Assembly: GCF_032884065.1 (NCBI RefSeq) | Contig: NW_027062649.1 | Coordinates: forward strand, 3,517,355 to 3,581,354 | DNA length: 64,000 nt | Direction of reading: 5' to 3' | Source of the DNA: Artemia franciscana | Lineage: Eukaryota > Arthropoda > Branchiopoda > Anostraca > Artemiidae | In this document: in pieces, positions 10,871-20,408 of the stretch | Position numbering within the stretch: the first letter of the stretch is position 1 | Layout of the letters: each line of letters starts with the position of its first letter | Position numbers and translations under genes: made by a program | The notes under the pieces: model-generated | Database searches by the model: none | The model's input: only the letters and a program-made list of their open reading frames with translations | What the model was told of the DNA's origin: nothing

Positions 10871-11440
10871 CATATAACGTTATAATATACTATAAGTTAT
10901 AACGATTATAAGTTACAATATAACAAGATATAATATTTGTAAGAAGCCACGAGTTGAAAGTACATTCTTGAACCTTTGCAACCAAGGCCATATTTTGCTT
11001 ATTTTATTCTGTTCCTCACTGATCAACTTTGGTGAAAAAGAATAGAAAAAATAAAATAGGTTAAATCAGTGCAAAAGTAATACATTCGGTAAGCAAATAG
11101 CTTATTTTAGGTCAGAAACAGATTTTACTCTCTTAGTTTAAATTAAGCCGATTTGACGAAACTGCAAGGGAAAATTGTGAGAATACTTAGTTGCAAATAT
11201 GATCTATAGGCGCAATAAAAAAGAAAAAACTAATCAAAAGAATAGACATGTCAGCATGAAACAAAGATTGAGAAATATAATTTTCTATATCAGCTTCTAA
11301 ATCAGTTTCTGAATGAAAACCATACTGGGCTGAAAGCAGGTCTCAATTAACAACAATTTTAAAGTAGCCATTTATATTAAATGTAATTTTAAAGTAACCA
11401 TCAATTTTTACGTAGTTTGAAACACATATATAAATCTATT
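10871..11440. other. No gene; possible 3' flank of the Helitron
   Basis: AT-rich, no ORF and no recognised repeat. If the Helitron remnant next to it is on the minus strand, its true 3' terminus could lie in here; I see no clear hairpin plus CTRR end. Confidence 0.4.
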
Positions 11441-11530
11441 TATATTCACAGGTGGGACACAGGGACACAACTACAATGGCGCGTAACTAATATGGTGCGT
11501 AACGACTTACGCGCGCGTGGGGAGCTTGGG

Positions 11531-11547
11531 GGGGCGCGAAGCGCCCC
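11531..11547. other. GC-rich hairpin 1 in Helitron terminus
   Basis: GGGGCGC-GAA-GCGCCCC, a perfect 7-bp stem with a 3-nt loop. A third, weaker hairpin, GCGTAA-CGAC-TTACGC, lies just to the left near 11495-11515. Confidence 0.8.
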
Positions 11548-11558
11548 ACCAAATACGT

Positions 11559-11694
<136 letters not shown>

Positions 11695-11851
11695 TTATAT
11701 ATATGTTTTGACTACGTAAAGCTTGCGAATATACAACATTCTTCGCTGTCCCATTGTCTGTACATATAAATAGATTGTCAGGTTTACCGACTCTTGAACA
11801 TGCAACATATAATTGCCCATGGGAAAAACAATCCGTATTCAGATCTATACC
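11695..11851 (-). pseudogene. Helitron Pif1-like helicase, C-terminal fragment
   Basis: The minus-strand frame reads GIDLNTDCFSHGQLYVACSR, then [14 protein letters not shown] and AKNVVY. The block GQLYVACSR is the conserved C-terminal motif of the superfamily 1 helicases of Helitrons and Pif1. A TGA stop sits immediately upstream (11854-11852), where sequence unlike the helicase begins, marking the deletion breakpoint. The frame runs on into the TA tract without a proper stop. The fragment is too short for activity. Confidence 0.85.
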
Positions 11852-11868
11852 TCATTAATCTAATGATG

Positions 11869-12380
11869 TGTCCCTGTTTCCCGTTCGTCATTTATATTCC
11901 CTGTGTCCCGGTCGTCATTTGTTTCCCGGTGTCCCAGTTTGTAATTTCTGTTTGAGTGTCCCGGTCGTCATTTATATTCCCAGTGTTTCGGTGTTCCGGT
12001 CGTCATTTGTGTCCCGGTGTCCCGATCTGTAATTTCTATTCGAACAATCCCTGTGTCCCGGTCGTCATTTATATATTCCGCCTGTGCCCTCGGCGTCTCC
12101 GTTGTAGTTGTGTCCCTGTGTCCTGGTTGTCATTTATATTCCCTGTGTCCCGGTCGTTATTTGTGTCCGGGTGTCCCAGTCGTCATTTATATATTCCGCC
12201 TGTGCCCTCGGCGTCTCCGTTGTAGTTGTGTCGCTGTGTCCTGGTTGTCATTTATATTCCCTGTGTCCCGGTCGTTATTTGTGTCCGGGTGTCCCAGTCT
12301 GTAATTTCTCTTTGAGGTTCCCGGTCGTCATTTATATTCCCTATGTCTCGGACGTCATTTGTTTCCCGGTCTATATTTTC
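11869..12380. repeat. Minisatellite in the Helitron deletion
   Basis: Built from variants of GTGTCCCGGTCGTCATTTATATTCC (about 27 bp). Two longer composite units with a 118-bp period (ATATATTCCG at 12071 and 12189) include TGTGCCCTCGGCGTCTCCGTTG. The plus-strand frames of 89-102 aa here are read from the repeat and are not genes. Confidence 0.85.
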
Positions 12381-12577
12381 TCTTTGAATGTTTTTTTCTT
12401 TTTAGTTTTTTTTTAGTTTTTTACCTTTTTTCTTCTTCAGTTTTCTTTTTCTTCTTTATTTTTCAGCGTCACTATGAAGTACATATTGCCGAACCTTTTT
12501 TTTTTAACTTATATCTGGTAGGCATTGATGACCTTATCTAAGTCAAAATCTCAAACCCAATCATCATCGCTATCATT

Positions 12578-12940
12578 TTAAGTTTGGATATGTTTTGACT
12601 CTCGCTGTCCAGGTGGATTTTCATCTAACTGCGTGGTTTTGCGTTCTTGAGCCGCAAGCCTGTTTTCTTGCTGTTCTTGTGATTCCTCGGCACGCTTTCT
12701 TTTCTTACTTTCTCTATCAGCCGCAAGCCTGTTTTCTTGCTGTTCTTGTGATTCCTCGGCACGTTTTCTTTTCTTACTTTCTGTATCAGCAGCAAGCTTT
12801 TTGCCATAGACTCTTTGAGCAGCTTCCTCGGCTGTTGCCATTGTAGGTTCTTCAGTCATTTTACAATTAAACATTTTTCCGTGAACGAATGTCTTAAATA
12901 TTTTTAGTGACATCATCGTCATAACAAACATTAATGACAA
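12578..12940 (-). pseudogene. Helitron N-terminal ORF with 23-aa tandem repeat
   Basis: 120-aa open frame. It has a lead sequence, then MATAEEAAQRVYGKK, then two near-identical 23-residue charged repeats (LAAD-ESKKRKRAEE, then SQEQQENR; 69-bp DNA period, GCCGCAAGCC at 12651 and 12720), then a diverged third start. Lysine- and arginine-rich repeats of this kind occur at the N terminus of arthropod Helitron proteins (from memory). It is cut off before any Rep domain. A more proximal Met at MATAEE may be the original start. Function of the repeat is unknown; it could be a nuclear localisation or DNA-binding region. Confidence 0.55.
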
Positions 12941-12972
12941 CTAACTTCATGACGTCAGTAGACACACAAACA

Positions 12973-13066
12973 TGACGTCACTCGACACACACACACACAC
13001 AGACAACTTATTTTTATATATATAGATAGATAAGTTGTCTGTGTGTCTGTGTGTCGAGTGACGTCA
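12973..13066. repeat. Long inverted repeat with CRE-like palindromes
   Basis: Arms 12973-13011 and 13030-13066 are near-perfect inverted copies, each with TGACGTCA, CTCGACACAC and CAGACAACTTAT in order, around an 18-bp TA/GATA loop. It lies at the presumed 5' end of the Helitron. TGACGTCA is the cAMP-response element consensus, but here it is more likely element structure than host regulation. Confidence 0.8.
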
Positions 13067-13110
13067 CTGTTCGCATATGTCGTCTGAATTATTTGATCAC
13101 ATACCAATTC

Positions 13111-15871
13111 AACAAGAGCTAAGAGCTCATATGGCATTTGTGACGAGGCAAGAAGAGCTAAGAGCCAAGAGATCATATGGTATGAGTTCTAACAAAATTC
13201 TATGAATCAATAGATTGATTTAAAAAGGAAAATGAGAGGCTTAATGCCGGTAAAGATTTAAAATAAGAGCTCTGAGTCACAAAGTCCTTCTAAATATCAA
13301 AATTCATTAAGATCCGATCACCCACTCGTAAGTTATAAATACCTAATTTTTTCTAATTTTTCCTCTCCCTTTTGCCCCCCAGATGGTCGAATCTGGGAAA
13401 ACGACTTTATCAAGTCAAATTGTGCAGCTCCCTGACACGCCTACCAATTTTCATCGCCCTAGCACGTCCAGAAGCACCGAACTCGCCAAATCACTGAACC
13501 CAACCCCCCAACTCCCCAAAGAGAGCGAATCCTGTACGATTCTGTCAATCACGTATCAAGGAAATTTGTTTATTCTATCTACCAAGCTTCATCCTGATTC
13601 CTACACTCCAAGTGTTTTTCCAAGATTTCCCCCTCAAAATCCCCACAATGTCAAAAGATCTGGTCGGGATTTGAAATAAGAGCTCTGAGACATGAATTCC
13701 TTCTAAAAATCAAATTTCATTACGATCCGATCATCTATTCGTAAGATATAAATACTCCAATTTTCATGTTTTCAAGAATTCCGGTTCCCCCCTCCAACTC
13801 CCCCGAATGTCACAGGATCTGGTCGGAATTTGAAATTAGAACTTTAAAGCACAAGATCCTTCTAAATATCAAATTTCATTAAGATCTGGTCACCCTTTCG
13901 TAAGTTACAAATACCTCAATTTTCAAAATTACCTCCCCCCCAATTCCACCAAAGAGAGCAGATCCGGTCCAGTTATGTCAGTCACGTATCTTTGACAGGT
14001 TTCTATTCTTCCCATCCAGTTTCATCCTGATCTCACCGCTTTAAGTATTTTCTAAGATTTCCGGTCCCCCCAACTGCCCCCCCCCCAATTACGCATGATC
14101 CCGTTGAGATTTAAAATAAGATATCGGAGTTACGAGGTCCTTCTAAATATGAAGTTTCATGAAGATCCGATCACTCCTTCGTAAGTCAAAAATACGTCAT
14201 TTTTCTTATTTTTCAGAATTACCCCCCCCCCCGCAATTGAGCGGATCCGTTCCAATTATGTAAATTTTGTATGCAAGACTTCTGCTTATTTTTCCAACCA
14301 AGTTTCATCCCAATCCCTCCAATCTAAGCGTTTCCCATCATTTTAGGTCACCCCACCCCAAACTTCCCCCAATGTCACCAGATCCGGTCGGGATTCAAAA
14401 TAAGAGCTTTGAGACACGATATCCTTCTAAAAATCAAATTTCATGGAGATCCAATCACCCGTTCGTAAGTTAAAAAAACCTCATTTTTCTAATTTTTCAG
14501 AATTAACCCCCCCCCCCCCAACTACCCCAAAGAGAGCGGATCCGTTCTGGTTATGTCAATCATGTATCTAGGACTCGTTTTTTTTCCACCAAGTTTCATC
14601 CCGATCCCTCCACTCTTAAGTGTTTTCCAATTTTTAGGTTTCTCCCTCCCAACTCCCCCCCCAATGTCACCAGATCCGGTCGGGTTTAAAATAAGAGCTC
14701 TGAGCCACGATATCCTTCTAAATATCAAATTTCATTGAGATCTGATCACCCGTTCGTAAGTTAAAAATACCTCATTTTTTTCAGAAATACCCCCCCCCCC
14801 AACTACCCAAAAGAGAGCGGATCCGTTCCGTTTATGTCAATCATCTATCTAGGACTTGTGTTTATTTTTCCCACCATATGTTTCATCCCGATCCCTCCAC
14901 TCTAAGTGTTTTCCAAGTTTTAGGTTTCCCTCTCCCAACTCCCCGCCCCCATCACCAGATCCGGTCGGGATTTAAAATAAGAGCTCTTAGACACGATATC
15001 CTTCTAAACATCAAATTTCATTGAGATCTGATCATCCGTTCGTAAGTTGAAAATACCTCATTTTTCTAATTTTTAAGACTTACTCCCCCCCCAACTATCC
15101 CAAAGAGAGCAAATCAGTTCCGATTATGTCAATCATGTATCTGGGACTTGCGCTTATTTTTTCCATCAAGTTTCATCTCAATCCCTCTACTCTAAGTGTT
15201 TTCCAAGATTTTAGGTTTCCCCCCTCCAACTCCCCCCAATGTCATCAGACCCAGTCGGGATTTAAAATAAGAGCTCTGAGACACAATATCATTCCAAACA
15301 TCAAATTTCATTAAGATCCAATCACTCGCTCATAAGTTAAAAATACTTCATTTTTTCTATTTTTCCGAATTAACCGACCCCTACTGCCCCCCAGATGGTC
15401 AAATCGGGAAAACAACTATTTCTAATTTAATCTGGTCCGATCCCTGATACGCTTGCCAAATTTCATCGTCCTAGCTTACCTGGAAGTGCCTAAAGTAGCA
15501 AAACCGTGACTTTAGGTTTTCCCCCTCCAACTCCCCCCAATGTCATCAGATCCGGTCGGGATTTAAAATAAGAGCTCTGAGACACAATATCATTCCAAAC
15601 ATCAAATTTCATTAAGATCCAATCACCCGCTGATAAGTTAAAAACACTTCATTTTTTCTATTTTTTGCGAATTAACCGGGCCCCCACTCTCCCCCAGATG
15701 GTCAAATCAGGAAAACGACTATTTCTAATTTAATCTGGTCCGGTCCCTGATACGCTTGCCAAATTTCATCGTCCTAGCTTACCTGGAAGTGCCTAAAGTA
15801 GCAAAACCGGGACCGACAGACCGACAGAATTGGCGACTGCTATATGTCACTTGGTTAATACCAAGTGCCAT
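13111..15871 (+). mobile_element. Element P copy B, full length (2.76 kb)
   Basis: Starts AACAAGAGCTAAGAGCTCAT, with subterminal repeat ATGGCATTTG at 13131-13140 (one mismatch from its partner). The body is about nine copies of a ~290-bp unit (TCCTTCTAAA-type landmark at 13290, 13701, 13856, 14130, 14420, 14710, 14999, 15288, 15587) with C-homopolymer tracts. It ends with a short GACCGACA microsatellite, a perfect hairpin at 15848-15867 and CAAGTGCCAT at 15862-15871. No transposase. Architecture matches Helentron-derived non-autonomous elements; see the findings. Confidence 0.8.
15848..15867 (+). other. 3' hairpin of element P copy B
   Basis: CACTTGGT-TAAT-ACCAAGTG, perfect 8-bp stem. Its right arm overlaps the 3' subterminal inverted repeat (CAAGTGCCAT). 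An identical hairpin ends copy C. Confidence 0.9.
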
Positions 15872-15889
15872 AAAAACGAATGTATTCAA

Positions 15890-16135
15890 GCCGAAGTAGC
15901 TCAGTTATATAACTACCTGTGTTGGCGCAGTGGGTTTGACCTTAGCGTGGTAATACGGGACCCAGAGATCGAACCATGCTGCAGGAATGCACTACAGGGC
16001 CGACGCAAAGACCTTAGTAGTCAAGAAGCGTCGTTAATCCGATACAAATACGAATACAGTTGCTCAGCTGGTAAAGCGTTATGTTGCTGGTTCTAGGTCC
16101 GAGAGGTTCCAGGTTCGAACCTTGGCTTTAGCATT
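15890..16135 (+). mobile_element. tRNA-derived SINE-like segment
   Basis: Two Pol III-type promoter pairs. The first has an A-box-like TGGCGCAGTGGG (near 15932) and a degraded B box GATCGAACC (near 15988). The second has TGCTCAGCTGG at 16061-16071 and a perfect B box GGTTCGAACC at 16112-16121, followed by CTTGGCTTTAGC. Neither folds into an intact tRNA cloverleaf, so they are tRNA-derived repeats, not tRNA genes. The 88-aa ORF over this stretch is not meaningful. Confidence 0.55.
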
Positions 16136-16530
16136 AATACAAAATAAAACTAAAAAGAAAAAAACTAAAAACTAATAAAAAAAACTAAAAAAACTAAAAA
16201 CTGAAAAAGAAAAAAAACTAAAAAAAGGAAAAAACTGAGAAATGAAGAAAAAGAAAACTAAAAAAAAGTAGCTGAGTTGGTAAAGTATTATGTTCCAGGT
16301 TCTAGGTCCGAGAGGTTCCAGGTTCAAACCTTGGCTTTAGAATTAATACAAAAGAAGAAAAAAACACTAAAAAAGAAAAAAACTAAAAAAAATAAAATTT
16401 TTAGTTTTTTACCTTTTTTTTATTTTATTTTTTAGTTTTTTAGCTGTTTTAGTTTTTTTAGTATTTTCTTTTTAGTTTTTTTGTAGTTTTCACCTTTTTT
16501 ACATTTTTTCTTCTTTTGTATTAATGCTAA
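16136..16530 (+). repeat. CTAAAAAA simple repeat with a second tRNA-like copy
   Basis: A-rich tracts (AACTAAAAAA) at 16136-16265, then a second, degraded copy of the tRNA-like unit at 16268-16340 (AGCTGAGTTGG, GGTTCAAACC, CTTGGCTTTAG). T-rich reverse-complement tracts follow at 16390-16515. The A-rich stretches look like SINE tails. Confidence 0.6.
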
Positions 16531-17060
16531 AGCCAAGGGGACTAGCTGCCCTCCATTAATTTTGACTCTTAAAAAGGAAATAGAGCTTCAAATATTCAAT
16601 CAAATAAGCCTCCTCTTAAGTTCACAAAGCCACCCCTTCTATAAAAATCTTATATGTTCCTGGGGCATAACTTACAACCCTTGTTCCCAGAATCAGGGTG
16701 TTATGTCAACCCTTAATGCCTTGTTATGTGACCTTTATACTGTTTTTCAACAAGTGGCTATTTCGAAATTTCCATCGGATGCATTTGGAAAAAATATACC
16801 GCAAGGGGAGGGGGCTAGTTGCCCTCTGATTATTTTGACTCTTAAAAAGGGCATTATAACTTCTGATTTCCAATCCAATGATCCCCCTCAGTAGTTCATA
16901 TGACCACCTTTCCATTTAAATCTTATATGCCCTCGGGGCATAGCTTACAGCCCTTGCCCTGAGAGCTGTGGGGAGGGCTGTCATCTTCAAATACATAGTT
17001 ACTGGACCTTTCAACTTCTTCCCTCTGTCACTTTCTACAATTAAAAAGATCACTTGTCTC
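16530..17060 (+). repeat. Two diverged units of a ~250-bp dispersed repeat
   Basis: Landmarks AGCTGCCCTCC, TTTTGACTCTTAAAAAGG, TCTTATATG-TCCTGGGGCATA and ACTTACARCCCTTG occur at about 16545-16690 and again at 16810-16960. Reverse-orientation relatives lie at 59800-60560. The short ORFs of 63-110 aa across it are repeat shadows. Confidence 0.6.
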
Positions 17061-17232
17061 TTTAATTTCCATCTGAATGAGCCACTTCTGAAGTTTCTAC
17101 GACAACTCCTTCCATACGAAGTTCCCTGGTCTAAAAGAAAAGAAAAAAACAACAATACATTGCGCCCACATCGCTCTTCACTTAGGCAGTGCTATTATGC
17201 TGCCTATGATAAGAAGTTTTTTTCGAATTCCT

Positions 17233-17640
17233 AAAAAGCATTAGCGTAAAAAGTGAGATTTTAAGGAAGCCCCCCCCCCCCCACATAAATAATAATTTCT
17301 GTTCGTTTTAAGTTGTAATGCTGCTTCTAACTTTTTTTTATCTAATTAAATAGTTTGTTGTCACGAAATATACGTAAGAAGCGATGCGGCTCAATAGTAA
17401 CCGGAACTTTAAGAAACTGAGTCTTGACAAGAGTAGATCCGTCAAAAAAATTGAATTTTGATGCTGAATAAAAATATATAAATTTAATTAAGTTTTATTA
17501 ATTAGTTCATTAATTATTTAAAAAGCTTTAATGTGAAGAGCAAGCTGTTGACGAGGGACACAACCCCTAAACATACGGAATTATTTCTGTTTATTTTCAG
17601 TTTTAAAATTGCTCTGTACTTCTAATTTAAAAAACAGTGT
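17233..17640 (+). mobile_element. Element X fragments
   Basis: X head at 17233-17335 with a 16-bp C tract inside; an inverted X tail piece around 17348-17420 (CGGCTCAATAGTAACC); then another X head at 17515-17640. Between them, 17425-17515 is AT-rich. No coding potential. Confidence 0.6.
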
Positions 17641-17679
17641 TTTTTTAAATTAAAGACAGAATGGACAAATAGAGAACAG

Positions 17680-18330
17680 AGCCTCAATTAGTGATAGCGA
17701 AAAAGTTAAAGCAAAATAAAGTAGACAAAGTGTTGAAGGGCAAAATACATTAAAACACGAATTAAGGAGGCGTAAAGTGGAGGTTATGGATAAAACTACC
17801 GAAGATCTGGAAAATGCAGCAAGATAGTATAATACTAAAATACTGTGTTGTCATATTTAAAAGTTGAAAAAGAGTATTCAATATGGAATAATCCCAGTTA
17901 AAGACAGGAAAGAGTCCACAAGCAGCGACAGCGAAATTGTTAAAGCAATATAAAAAAGAGAAAGTAATGAAGTACAAAACACATTGAAACACGAACTAAC
18001 AAAGTGGAGGTCATGGATAAATCTGGAAGATGCAGCCAGACGGCATAATACTAAAATGCTGCATTACCATGTTGAAAAAATGAGGAGTTTTCAACTCCAC
18101 TCCTTGTGGTCCCAGGAAAGGGACCACAAGTATTGATAGCAAAAGTGTTAAAGCGATATAAAGTAGAGAAAGTATTGAAGCACAAAATACATTAAAACAC
18201 AAATTAAAGAAGCGTGAATTGGATATCATGGTAAAATTGCCGATGATCAGGAAGATGCGGCAAGATGGCACATTACTAAAATACTGTATTGTCATGTTGA
18301 AAATTTGAGGAGGAGCATTCAATATGGACT
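17680..18330 (+). repeat. Tandem repeat of about 207-237 bp, three copies
   Basis: GATAGCGAAA-GTTAAAGC landmarks at about 17690, 17925 and 18133. Each unit also has CAAAATACATTAAAACACGAATTAA, GGAGGTTATGGATAAA and GCAGCAAGATAGTATAATACTAAAATACTGT. The 158-aa minus-strand ORF (18011-18487) and the 76-aa one (17762-17992) are read through this repeat and have no recognisable domain. Confidence 0.75.
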
Positions 18331-18879
18331 TGCCCCAGTATGACATTGAACCCTTTTGGCTCTTATCTATAGGATTTAAAGAGATTCGTAAAGCTTTCAA
18401 TTTCCCTTCTAATGAACATCCGGAAATATCCAGAGAGAATGGGGGGGAATTATCGGGAGGAATTTTCCGTGGGGGTGTATTATCCACGGGGTATTTTCAA
18501 TGGGGTGGGTAGGTAACCGTCGACTCTCAGAAAACCCTTTATCAAAGAACATTCAATAAAGGCTTAAAATAGTAATAAAAGCTTATAAGATTTATGGGGA
18601 TTTTCCCAATTGTCCTTAATTTAATCAGTTCTATGCTTCAACATTGTTTAATTTGGTAAAACCTGAATATAAACTTATAATCTCGATTGTAAAATATGCC
18701 ATTTTCAATGGATTGTTACTTCCACTGACATTAGCTGTTATGCTTTATTACACACGTCACTCTATCAATAAATCCTACAGACAAACACCTTGTGACAGCC
18801 TAGTGGATGTGACTGGGCCTTTCAACTGAGAACGCTCTGGTTCGCTCCCTACTGTCACAAGGAAGGTTTGCTGATAAAA
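18331..18879. other. No gene recognised
   Basis: Contains a G-rich stretch at 18438-18515 (GGGGGGGAATTATCGGGAGG) that looks like dispersed repeat, and otherwise AT-rich sequence. Confidence 0.4.
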
Positions 18880-19391
18880 TTCGTTGAATAATTTTTTTTT
18901 TTTGCAACAAATTTAGTAAACTTCGTTAGCAATAACCATGAGGTATTGTTAGGACCGTACTCGCACAAGAATTGAGCGATTTTTTCTTTGAAAATTTTAA
19001 AATTGCTGCCAAACATTTTATTTTTCCCCATAAGATAAGACATAGCAGAAAACTTCATAAGTAGCCTAAACTGAAAGAAGCAGAGTCTTGATAATAATGA
19101 ACGCAAGAAACGAATCAAATTTTGATGCTTAGTTAAAATGTATAGAATTCCTCATGTTTAATGTGACCCATCAAAAGCTGCGTGACTGAAAAAATTTCCC
19201 TGATTTTCTAAAAAGGGGATAACTCCCCAAAAAGTCAATGGATCCTAATGAAAATCAGAAATTAAATAAAAAAAAAACAATTTTTTAACTGAAAAAAAGG
19301 ACCGACATTAAAACTTAAAACGAGCAGAAATTAGCCCGTATATGAAAGGGGCTGTTCCCTCTTCAACGCCTCGCTTTTTACGCTAAAGTTT
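18880..19391 (-). mobile_element. Element X copy, minus strand, internally deleted
   Basis: Head (19391 to 19272, minus strand) followed directly by tail sequence to about 18880 (GACCCATCAAAAGCTGCGTG, AAAAAGGGGATAACTCCCC). The middle of X is missing. It is head-to-head with the X head at 20288-20408. Confidence 0.65.
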
Positions 19392-19417
19392 GACTCTTTC
19401 TCTCAAATCTTCTTTTT

Positions 19418-19511
19418 AATAAACAATCAAGAGAGATAAAACTCTACAAAAAGAAAACTTAAAACGAGACGATGGCCAGTAGAATTAAAAGACTAAAACA
19501 ACGTGGATATT
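19418..19511 (+). repeat. Left inverted repeat of the GIY-YIG element
   Basis: Pairs with 20142-20236 over its whole length with few mismatches (for example ACGTGGATAT here against ATATCCGCGT there). Confidence 0.85.
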
Positions 19512-19710
19512 TCGCCTGTATAAAACAAGGCGTCTTCAGCACAAGATAGAAAATTAAAAGAAAACTAATCTAAAAACAAATAAAAACCACCACCAAATAT
19601 AATAAATACAATTGTTGCTACTTATCCACGCAAGGAAAAGCAGCTATACGAGTTACTTCAATGAGAATCAAAGAGCAACTGAGGAAAAATTTATGAAAAT
19701 TGAAACTTAG

Positions 19711-20139
19711 TTAATTATTCTGTTGCGAAATAATCCTCTTGTAAGCTAACATTGAATCAACTCTTTCTGGTCTAGTGGGTAATCTTGTCCCCTGGTGATT
19801 GTGTAAAATTCTAATTCCCCCATCGACTATTGGCTCATTTTTTAAAAGAATATCGTAAATTGGGTCAATTTTTAAATTCCCTGTGTCTCTATTTATTGAA
19901 GTATTAGCAAATATATGTTTTTTAATTTCTATAGCCTCCTTCGCCCACTGAGAAAAACCTCTATCATTAGAAATAGCTGTAGCCTCATCAAATTGTATAA
20001 AATGTTTAGGATAAAAGAATGTGTGTTCAGCTAGAGCCGAAACAAAAGTTTCGGGAGGCTTTCTTAGTTGTAGGGTTTTTTCTATTGAGTTGCGATGCTC
20101 AATAAATCTTTCAGTAAATTGTTGGTGAGTTCTACCAAT
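19711..20139 (-). pseudogene. Penelope-type GIY-YIG endonuclease, C-terminal 142 residues
   Basis: Uninterrupted 142-codon frame, with no usable ATG at its 5' end. It starts IGRTHQQFTERFIEHRN, i.e. the second half of GIY-YIG with the conserved Arg and the Glu-His of the helix. It continues with VSALAEHTFF, WAKEAIEIKKH and INRDTGNLKI, the usual order in Penelope-like element endonucleases, and ends at TAA 19713-19711. A TAA lies directly upstream (20142-20140) at the junction with the inverted repeat, so the GIY half and the reverse transcriptase are gone. The segment at 3751-3880 preserves the missing GIY half of a related copy (same GRTHQ). An open frame this long suggests recent activity. 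Confidence 0.75.
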
Positions 20140-20141
20140 TT

Positions 20142-20236
20142 AAATATCCGCGTTGTTTTAGTCTTTTAATTCTACTGGCCGTCGCCTCGTTTTAAGTTTT
20201 CTTTTTGTAGAGTTTTATCTCTCTTGATTGTTTATT
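20142..20236 (-). repeat. Right inverted repeat of the GIY-YIG element
   Basis: Reverse complement of 19418-19511. It abuts the endonuclease frame on one side and the 35-bp extension on the other. Confidence 0.85.
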
Positions 20237-20287
20237 GTCATGTCTGGCCAGTTCGGCTTAAGAACTTTCTACTTTTTAAAACAGTAA

Positions 20288-20408
20288 AAACTTTAGCGTA
20301 ACGACCAGGGCGTTGAAGAGGGAACAGCCCCTTTCATATACGGGGTAGTTTCTGCTCATTTTAAAATTTAATGTCGCTCCTTACTTTCAGTTAAAAAAAA
20401 CTTTTTTT
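20288..20408 (+). mobile_element. Element X head
   Basis: ACTTTAGCGTAACGACCAGG, CAGCCCCTTTCATATACGG and ATGTCGCTCCTTACTTTCAG in order. It is the inverted partner of 19272-19391. Confidence 0.7.

Larger units (their letters stand above)
19418..20269 (-). mobile_element. Penelope-like element fragment with inverted repeats
   Basis: Inverted repeats of 94-95 bp, 19418-19511 and 20142-20236, start AATAAACAATCAAGAGAGAT and reach the coding fragment (19711-20139) on its 5' side. On the right a 35-bp extension (20235-20269) follows. Penelope-like elements are known for inverted or tandem terminal repeats with a short extension (recalled, not checked). The RT domain is absent, so this is a 5'-truncated or recombined copy. 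It sits inside the spacer of a head-to-head X pair, with flanks CTTCTTTTTAA on the left and TCTACTTTTTAA on the right resembling a target-site duplication. Confidence 0.6.

Noticed and set aside
11956-12416. Overlapping 89-102 aa plus-strand frames with repeated CPGVP-type peptides
   Set aside because: They are translations of the minisatellite, and three frames are open at once.
12973-13066. Host cAMP-response enhancer based on TGACGTCA
   Set aside because: Both sites lie in the arms of an inverted repeat at a Helitron end, so their presence is explained by element structure.
14553-15314. Repeated ~60-aa frames starting MSIMYLGL in element P units (also 24377-24862)
   Set aside because: They recur with the ~290-bp unit, begin and stop at the same unit positions, and are interrupted by poly-C tracts in other units. 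A repeat artefact rather than a repeat protein.
16061-16135. Functional tRNA gene
   Set aside because: A and B boxes are good but no cloverleaf with a paired acceptor stem can be drawn, and a second degraded copy with an A-rich tail lies just downstream, as in a SINE.
18011-18487. 158-aa minus-strand ORF
   Set aside because: Crosses the units of the 207-237 bp tandem repeat and has no domain; low-complexity hydrophobic segments only.
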